This document shows, in pieces, positions 58,875 through 64,000 of a DNA stretch of 64,000 bases. The notes beneath the pieces are model-generated. The model ran no database searches, had not been told where the DNA came from, and saw only the letters and a list, made by a program, of their open reading frames with translations. The position numbers and the translations under genes were made by a program. Where the stretch lies: positions 1 through 64,000 of the forward strand of contig JANMEL010000135.1 of assembly GCA_031376885.1 (NCBI GenBank), given 5' to 3'. Origin of the DNA: Chamaesiphon sp031376885. GTDB taxonomy: Bacteria > Cyanobacteriota > Cyanobacteriia > Cyanobacteriales > Chamaesiphonaceae. The first letter of the stretch is position 1. Each line of letters begins with the position of its first letter.

Positions 58875-59585
58875 TCACAATCCAGCAAACCATTCATATC
58901 CCAAGTCTTCCCAATAACCTTTTTTTGGCAGTAATTCCTGTGTCAGCGTTATTGCTGTTACCCACTTACTCAACTTATAACCAAGCTTAATTGGGGTAGC
59001 TAATCTCAACGGAGCACCATTTTCTGCTGGTAAAAATTGACCATTCATTTTATAGGCAAGTAATGTTTGAGGATGCAATGCTGAAGCCAAATCCCAACTT
59101 TCATAGTAGCCATCAGCAGATTGAAAATATACATATTTAGCACCCACTTTTGGTGCTGCTAGCATCAGCAAATCGCTAATGCGTACGCCACCCCACTGAA
59201 CTGTCGCCGCCCATCCTTCTACACAGACATGACGGATTATCGTCGAGGTAAAGGGTAATTGATGAAGATTATTGATACTCAAACTTAGAGGTTTAGTTAC
59301 CTCCCCATCCACAGTCAATTTAAAATTAGCTAGATCTATTTGTGGCGTACCTTGGAAACTATTGACGATTAATTGTTTTGGATCGATCGCACTGAGTGAA
59401 AATTCTGGAGTGGGTTGTTGCGATAGCAATAAAGATTCTAACCCTTCATTTATCGGCATGGATAGCCGTCCGATCGGGTCGTAAAGCAGTGTTCCGGCAA
59501 CATTTAGAGCTAAACCAGCTCCCGCCCATTGCAATAGCTGCCGACGGGAAATTTGCCCCTGTTCTGATTTTCGATCGTCTGACAT
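58875..59585 (-). CDS. Molybdopterin-dependent sulfite-oxidase-family protein
   Basis: 236 residues. A Tat-type signal (SRRQLLQWAGAGLALNVAG) leads to a sulfite-oxidase-like fold: HVCVEGWAATVQWGG carries the molybdenum-ligand cysteine, and GAPLRLATPIKLGYKLSKWV follows. Family relatives include MsrP and YedY (periplasmic methionine-sulfoxide reductase) and sulfite oxidase. The next gene upstream is a b-type cytochrome, as MsrP pairs with MsrQ, but that cytochrome is not clearly MsrQ. MoaA at 14149 would supply the cofactor. Confidence 0.85.
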   Translation of the reverse strand: MSDDRKSEQGQISRRQLLQWAGAGLALNVAGTLLYDPIGRLSMPINEGLESLLLSQQPTPEFSLSAIDPKQLIVNSFQGTPQIDLANFKLTVDGEVTKPLSLSINNLHQLPFTSTIIRHVCVEGWAATVQWGGVRISDLLMLAAPKVGAKYVYFQSADGYYESWDLASALHPQTLLAYKMNGQFLPAENGAPLRLATPIKLGYKLSKWVTAITLTQELLPKKGYWEDLGYEWFAGL

Positions 59586-59657
59586 ATTTTGAATTCAACT
59601 ACAAATTAAATTTCCGGCATAAGTAAGAAAAGGTGCTTCACTGAACCCTGACCCTTC

Positions 59658-60263
59658 CTACTCCTCATGTCTAATCCTCAAAAATGAGCTAGCAATACGA
59701 CCTTCACCAATTTTCAAGGCTAGAGTAGAGTGTAATAAAGTAAATATCAGCACCAGTGGAACCGTCATAAAATGCGCCGTGCGTAATGTTTGCCAGTCGC
59801 CAAATAATGAAGATAGCCAGTAAAATTGGACGGGTTGATACATTGATAAACCACTAGCGATCGCAACAATCAAAATTGGAATAATACTTGTATAAACAAT
59901 CCGATGCCAAGCGTATTGTCTGCGTTTGATATTATTGCTCTGCTGTAAGGCTTGAAGATCTTTCGCTGCAACAAATCGATCGCGCCATCGTTTTGTCCAA
60001 AATATATAAATACCATATGCGAATAGATTCAAACCATAGATCCACATAAATGTAAAATGCCAATTGCGCCCTCCCGCTAACCAGCCACCTAGAGTCAAAA
60101 ACCATGGAAAGGAAATACCACTGCGCCCTCCAAATACAGGATTAGCATTATAAATTTGTAATCCACTCGCCATCATCCCAAATAAACTGATAATATTCAG
60201 CCAATGGAATAAGCGGACGATCGCAGGTTGTTGGTGAACTTTGCTAGTTTTGGTAGTTGTCAT
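59658..60263 (-). CDS. Cytochrome b561-type membrane subunit
   Basis: 201 residues from MTTTKTSKVHQQPAIVRLFH. Four or five hydrophobic helices with haem-ligand-like histidines (VRLFHWLNI, HFTFMWIYG, WHRIVYTSI, TAHFMTVP, LLHSTLAL). It resembles Ni-Fe hydrogenase/formate-dehydrogenase-type b subunits and likely takes or gives electrons for the molybdoprotein encoded 72 bp downstream. A longer frame to 60344 is unlikely. Confidence 0.85.
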   Translation of the reverse strand: MTTTKTSKVHQQPAIVRLFHWLNIISLFGMMASGLQIYNANPVFGGRSGISFPWFLTLGGWLAGGRNWHFTFMWIYGLNLFAYGIYIFWTKRWRDRFVAAKDLQALQQSNNIKRRQYAWHRIVYTSIIPILIVAIASGLSMYQPVQFYWLSSLFGDWQTLRTAHFMTVPLVLIFTLLHSTLALKIGEGRIASSFLRIRHEE

Positions 60264-60619
60264 CAGTTGAGTGTCAGGGGTTTTGGGGGATACTGGATTT
60301 GGCAAAAACTGGCATACCTCAAAATCGTAATTCTCGCAAATCATCCGAAGAATTGGTGAAATGATGAGACAGCTAAGAGCGGATTAACAAGGGTTTTGTT
60401 GAGATGGCGGTAATCTCGATCGCTGGGTCACTATTATTGTACATTTTACCTAAGTCGAAATACTCAAAATTGTCAAACCACTATCCGATCTCCAGTATAG
60501 CTAGCTATGATAGATATAGCGGGTGGAGGCGAAAGGTGATGACAAATCGATAGCCACTAGAGTGCAGACAGAAGTTGAGGTTACACTTGGAAACTCTATA
60601 TAGTTAAAGCTTGGCGGAT
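60264..60619. other. Intergenic region
   Basis: About 350 bp between divergent genes. Promoters must lie here. No repeats or hairpins of note. Confidence 0.5.
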
Positions 60620-61939
60620 ATGAATGATATACCGAATCGAAATCCCAATTTGACAATTGAAGAATTAGAAATAATTGGCTATTTTGCTCGCGGTCAAAAA
60701 TATTCTTTCTCCAGCAAGAATTTAAAGTTGGATTCCAGTGAAACATCTATTCGTCTAAGCGATCGTCAGGGAAAATTATTAGGGATTAGCAAGCAGATAA
60801 ATGAGTGGCAACGGAAGGTTTTGGTTAGTAATAGCTCTAGCTACAAGCCAAAGATCCTCGAAACTCTCAATGCCAGAGGATTTATTACCAAGCAAACCTC
60901 ATCTCATCCCAATTTTACCGAACACCACCACTATAAAATTCCTGGCGATTATAAATTAAATTATACTAAAATTCTTAAATTATGGAAAGTTTGGTGGAAT
61001 AATAAACAATATCAACTTCATCCTCGGACTTCAGTTATCGATCCGCTAATTTTCACCAAAGGTAATTGGCATCGGATTCAAGATTTACAACCTCAGCAAG
61101 ATAATTTTTTATTACAAACTGCTAATGGATCGTCAATTATACGCGCGGAAGATTGGGTAATATGGGTTGATAAATTAGAACCAAAATCGACGATTCGACT
61201 TCATCAATCGACTCCAGCAGAACCGGAATCAATTCAACTAGATCCTTTCGCACCAGCCAATTCAGCCAAATCTAATATGCTCACTCAAATGACTCCTCCC
61301 CCAATGACTCCAATCTCACCACTAGGATTGCCACCAAAAGATTCTAGCAGCAGCAACAAAGACATCGAAGCTCAAGAGGAAGACGATTTAGAGTACTATC
61401 TCAATACTTTTAATACTGAAGATACCGAAGATGTCGATCGGATTGAAGGTATTTATAATATTGGTGAATTATTAGGCGAGCCAACTCCCGAAGATCTGGT
61501 AGCTCCACCGACGAAATCTAAATCTAGTTTTAAATTGGAAGTGAAAGTTGTCGAGCCACAAGTTAATGAACCAACGCCGACTTCTCCAGCTATGGAGATC
61601 CCAGTTGCTAGGATCCCTTCAAATCCTCAAATTGTCCCCATGGCACCGCCGCCACCACCTCCCAAATCACCACACTTCAGCGGCGAAATCACCAAACCTA
61701 TTGTAGACCAAACCATCGAATCATCGACAACAACATCGTCAACAACCTCAATTTCAGCCCAACAAAAATTGCTCAAACTCAAAGCAATTGATACATTGAC
61801 AAAGTATCTTACCGAGGGAGATTGTGTGATTCATACAGAGACGATCGAGAATACCCAAGGCGAGATCGTCAATTGCAAGACAGTTGAAACCCGCAGGGGT
61901 TGTCCAAAATGGGCGATCGATCTGATTCAATCTTTATAG
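60620..61939 (+). CDS. Conserved hypothetical protein, two folded ends and a low-complexity middle
   Basis: 439 residues. The N-terminal ~200 residues are globular with basic and aromatic residues (ILKLWKVWWNNKQYQLHPRT). A Pro/Ser-rich middle (TQMTPPPMTPISPLGLPPKD; APPPPPPKSP) and an acidic patch (AQEEDDLEYYLNTFNTEDTE) follow. The C-terminal ~65 residues form a small domain (LTKYLTEGDCVIHTETIENT, ETRRGCPKWAIDLIQSL). Family not recognised. TTG at 60611 would add three residues. Confidence 0.7.
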   Translation: MNDIPNRNPNLTIEELEIIGYFARGQKYSFSSKNLKLDSSETSIRLSDRQGKLLGISKQINEWQRKVLVSNSSSYKPKILETLNARGFITKQTSSHPNFTEHHHYKIPGDYKLNYTKILKLWKVWWNNKQYQLHPRTSVIDPLIFTKGNWHRIQDLQPQQDNFLLQTANGSSIIRAEDWVIWVDKLEPKSTIRLHQSTPAEPESIQLDPFAPANSAKSNMLTQMTPPPMTPISPLGLPPKDSSSSNKDIEAQEEDDLEYYLNTFNTEDTEDVDRIEGIYNIGELLGEPTPEDLVAPPTKSKSSFKLEVKVVEPQVNEPTPTSPAMEIPVARIPSNPQIVPMAPPPPPPKSPHFSGEITKPIVDQTIESSTTTSSTTSISAQQKLLKLKAIDTLTKYLTEGDCVIHTETIENTQGEIVNCKTVETRRGCPKWAIDLIQSL

Positions 61940-61982
61940 TATAGCAGGGGTCAGGAGTCAGAGGTCAACTAAACCAATAGGC

Positions 61983-62023
61983 GCAGAAGAAGCAATCAAG
62001 AACCTCTTGATTGCTTCTTCTGC
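61983..62023. terminator. 19-bp perfect hairpin between convergent genes
   Basis: GCAGAAGAAGCAATCAAGA pairs perfectly with TCTTGATTGCTTCTTCTGC around ACC. There is a T-poor tail on the plus side and AGAAGCG-type on the other. It probably serves as a bidirectional terminator. Confidence 0.8.
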
Positions 62024-62157
62024 GGTTAATACAAAAAAACAACTACTGTTTAGTTATCAGGAGTGTTTGAGATGCGCTTACCCTATAATCACTTGAGGCT
62101 CTTGTCGATTCTTGACAATCCTTTAATGATAAATAACTAGTGAGTGAAGCACAATTT

Positions 62158-62661
62158 CTAGTTGACTTCCTCAGCATTTACAGATGGAGAGCTGACTGGT
62201 ACTTTGACTCCGGTTTCGCTCTTGACTGGGATCGAGAGAATTGGATCGTTTAGTGCGACCATTAGAGGTGCGGGGGTATTTTTGAAGGCAAATTGGAGTT
62301 GAGTGTTATCGCCACCAAATAAGCCAGTCAATCCAGCGACGAGCGATACCAACCCAGCTACAATCGCTCCACCACCAAAGATCGCCAAATTCCGCTTGCG
62401 GGGACGATCGATCTCGCCAAATACTGCTGCTGCTAATGCTTCAGGCGATTGACGAGTGCTAGGTACGCTCATGGCGGGCAAAGACTGTTGAATTCGCAGC
62501 ATTTGGCGATATTGCCCTGCGAATAGCTCATCACTTTCTAGCAAGGCTTCTACCTCGTAACGTTCGCTAGGTGTGGCTTCATCGTCTAGATAAGCACTGA
62601 GTAACTCAAATCGTGCCGCCGATGCTGTAGCTGTTTGTCGATCGTCATGGTTGTCTGTCAT
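62158..62661 (-). CDS. Anti-sigma factor-like protein
   Basis: 167 residues. N-terminal LLSAYLDDEATPSERYEVEA is like the anti-sigma zinc-finger-type domain (no HxxxCxxC is present). A single membrane helix (LAIFGGGAIVAGLVSLVAGL) separates it from a ~50-residue outer part. It lies about 100 bp after the ECF sigma gene, in the same operon, and should hold that sigma factor at the membrane. The signal it senses is unknown. Confidence 0.85.
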   Translation of the reverse strand: MTDNHDDRQTATASAARFELLSAYLDDEATPSERYEVEALLESDELFAGQYRQMLRIQQSLPAMSVPSTRQSPEALAAAVFGEIDRPRKRNLAIFGGGAIVAGLVSLVAGLTGLFGGDNTQLQFAFKNTPAPLMVALNDPILSIPVKSETGVKVPVSSPSVNAEEVN

Positions 62662-62763
62662 CTTTCTGCCCTCAAATTACCCGTTGTTTATTTACAAACT
62701 TAAAATATTCGATTCTGCTTAATATATCTATACCCTTAAATTCGATCGAGTCGATCTATTTAG

Positions 62764-63429
62764 TTACGATTCAAAATAACCACTCAATTGACTTTGTAGT
62801 CCTGCTCTGGCTCTGGCAATTCGAGATTTGACAGTACCGATCGAAACTCCAGTAACTTCGGCGATCTCCTCATATGATAACCCTTCAATCTCCCGTAAAA
62901 CGATTGTTGTGCGGAAAGCTTCGGGGAGAGTGCCGATGGCCGATCGTAACTTGTCATAAAACTCGATCGTACTGAGATGTTCGGAGGGATTTGGGGCACC
63001 GGAGGGGATTTCCCAGTCGATCGATCCATCTTCAAAATCGATCGGTGCATCTAGAGACAGTGGTGGAGCCACCCGTTTCCGTTTCCGCAACTCGTCATAA
63101 AACAAGTTGGTGGCGATGCGACTGAGCCAACCGCGAAATTTTTCGGGTTCGTTGAGACTTTTGATGTTCTTGTAAACCCTGATCCACACTTCCTGAGCCA
63201 GATCTGCTCGATCTTGCCAATCTGGAGCTAAGTGATACAAAATCCGATCGACATGGGATTGATGGCGACGCATCAATTCGGCTAAGGCTGCTCTATTTGT
63301 CCGCAAACCGGACTGGGAAAGCAAAATTAGTTCGTTGTTCGGTAGCTTATCTAGTTTATCTACTTGCACTCTGGTTTGAGGGAGATTGTCCTCAAGCTGA
63401 GACCAAGATTGGGAAAGTGAGTTGCTCAT
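62764..63429 (-). CDS. sigG: ECF (group 3) RNA polymerase sigma factor
   Basis: 221 residues. Region 2: DRADLAQEVWIRVYKNIKSL and KFRGWLSRIATNLFYDELRK. Region 4: LPEAFRTTIVLREIEGLSYE and EIAEVTGVSIGTVKSRIARA. The acidic linker PIDFEDGSIDWEIPSGAPNP separates them. It directs polymerase to stress promoters. The SigG name is based on resemblance to the cyanobacterial SigG group; other ECF types are possible. The anti-sigma gene follows. Confidence 0.88.
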   Translation of the reverse strand: MSNSLSQSWSQLEDNLPQTRVQVDKLDKLPNNELILLSQSGLRTNRAALAELMRRHQSHVDRILYHLAPDWQDRADLAQEVWIRVYKNIKSLNEPEKFRGWLSRIATNLFYDELRKRKRVAPPLSLDAPIDFEDGSIDWEIPSGAPNPSEHLSTIEFYDKLRSAIGTLPEAFRTTIVLREIEGLSYEEIAEVTGVSIGTVKSRIARARAGLQSQLSGYFES

Positions 63430-63494
63430 GGTGCGAAAGGTTGTGCGAACATCCTATTTACCAAAGACAATCCTCTCTCAACTTATGTTCCCAG

Positions 63495-63522
63495 GTTGAC
63501 AGTTGACAGTTGACAGTTGACA
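63495..63522. repeat. Four tandem GTTGACA units
   Basis: The heptamer GTTGACA is repeated four times, upstream of the sigma factor gene and downstream of the FKBP gene. Confidence 0.85.
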
Positions 63523-63605
63523 TGACCCGTAACCATAGGTACCCAGTTTCTAGGTACCCACAAGGACGTTTACGGATTACGGAGTAGATAACCTGGTAGA
63601 CAATT

Positions 63606-64000
63606 CTACCCTTTAATCTTCAGCAGTTCCACATCAAAGATTAGTGTAGCATTTGGGGGGATCGCTCCACCAGCACCTCGCGCACCATAACCTAGATCGG
63701 CGGGTATAATCAGTTTGCGACGACCGCCAACTTTCATCGTGCTGAGTCCCTCATCCCAACCTTTGATGACTTGTCCGATGCCAAGTTGGAACTCAAAGGG
63801 GTCATTGCGATCGCGCGAACTATCAAATTTCGCGCCGTTCTCCAAAGTTCCGGTGTAATGAACGGTCACTGTTTGCCCTTTCTTGGGGGTGTCACCAGTG
63901 CCTTCGACGATTTCTACATATTTGAGACCGGAAGGGGTTGTGACTTGATTTTCGGCGTTATCCATCGCGATTAACTTAGAAGGTACAGATGCCAATGGAC
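63606..64000 (-). CDS. fkpA: FKBP-type peptidyl-prolyl isomerase, cut by window edge
   Basis: Proline cis-trans isomerase. The FKBP domain runs from VTVHYTGTLENGAKFDSSRD through GQVIKGWDEGLSTMKVGGRR to IPPNATLIFDVELLKIKG, with the active-site Tyr, Phe, Trp residues. The frame is open to the window edge (PLASVPSKLIAMDNAENQ), so the real start, usually with an N-terminal membrane or signal segment in cyanobacteria, is outside. A TTG at 63995 is not convincing as the start. Confidence 0.92.
   Translation of the reverse strand, partial: PLASVPSKLIAMDNAENQVTTPSGLKYVEIVEGTGDTPKKGQTVTVHYTGTLENGAKFDSSRDRNDPFEFQLGIGQVIKGWDEGLSTMKVGGRRKLIIPADLGYGARGAGGAIPPNATLIFDVELLKIKG

Overview
The window is cyanobacterial chromosome. 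The evidence is the dense GCGATCGC/CGATCG octamer background, an NDH-1 CO2-uptake operon (ndhF3-ndhD3-cupA-cupS type), a CrtD-like carotenoid desaturase, a DnaX carrying an intein at the Walker B site, an SpeA-type arginine decarboxylase, and abundant short dispersed and heptameric repeats. The species cannot be fixed from sequence alone.

Layout. 0-29 kb is mostly housekeeping: thrC with a MoaD/ThiS-like carrier, speA behind three 121-bp tandem repeats, a CPBP protease, clpS, intein-bearing dnaX, rnhA, a MITE-like element with an 8-bp target duplication, pepP, a gamma-carbonic-anhydrase-like protein, moaA, a phosphoribosyltransferase, aspA and aspC. The CO2-uptake operon ndhF3-ndhD3-cupA-dedA-cupS follows, then a LysR regulator. 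29-50 kb is a patchwork of core genes (pyrC-like, lepB, polA, tRNA-Arg, crtD, tkt) and small accessory modules: a cytosine methyltransferase with a frameshifted Bpu10I/DdeI-like endonuclease, an unknown two-gene pair, a PIN toxin-antitoxin pair, a gene pair with an HNH nuclease, a broken M50 peptidase-TPR gene, a TPR membrane protein and a BrnT toxin-antitoxin pair. 50-64 kb returns to core genes: tkt, a VTT membrane protein, a FAD oxidoreductase, purM, two RlpA-like wall proteins (one behind a possible riboswitch), a sulfite-oxidase-like protein with a b561-type cytochrome, an ECF sigma/anti-sigma pair and an FKBP isomerase cut by the window edge.

The most interesting pattern is in the accessory region. 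Five small modules, four of them gene pairs, each lie between imperfect direct repeats of about 50-140 bp. In two clear cases (restriction-modification; unknown pair) and one weaker case (tkt side) the repeat is the 3' end of a neighbouring core gene, with one intact and one decaying copy. This looks like insertion with long target duplication, or like elements that replace the 3' end of their target gene. No integrase or transposase gene is visible in these modules.

Other points worth a second look are a DnaX intein whose homing-endonuclease domain is read out of frame between two compensating frameshifts, a family of 31-bp repeats made of two small hairpins with compensatory base changes (three copies lie within coding sequence), a dedA gene inside the CO2-uptake operon, and a dihydroorotase homologue without its metal-binding HxH motif.
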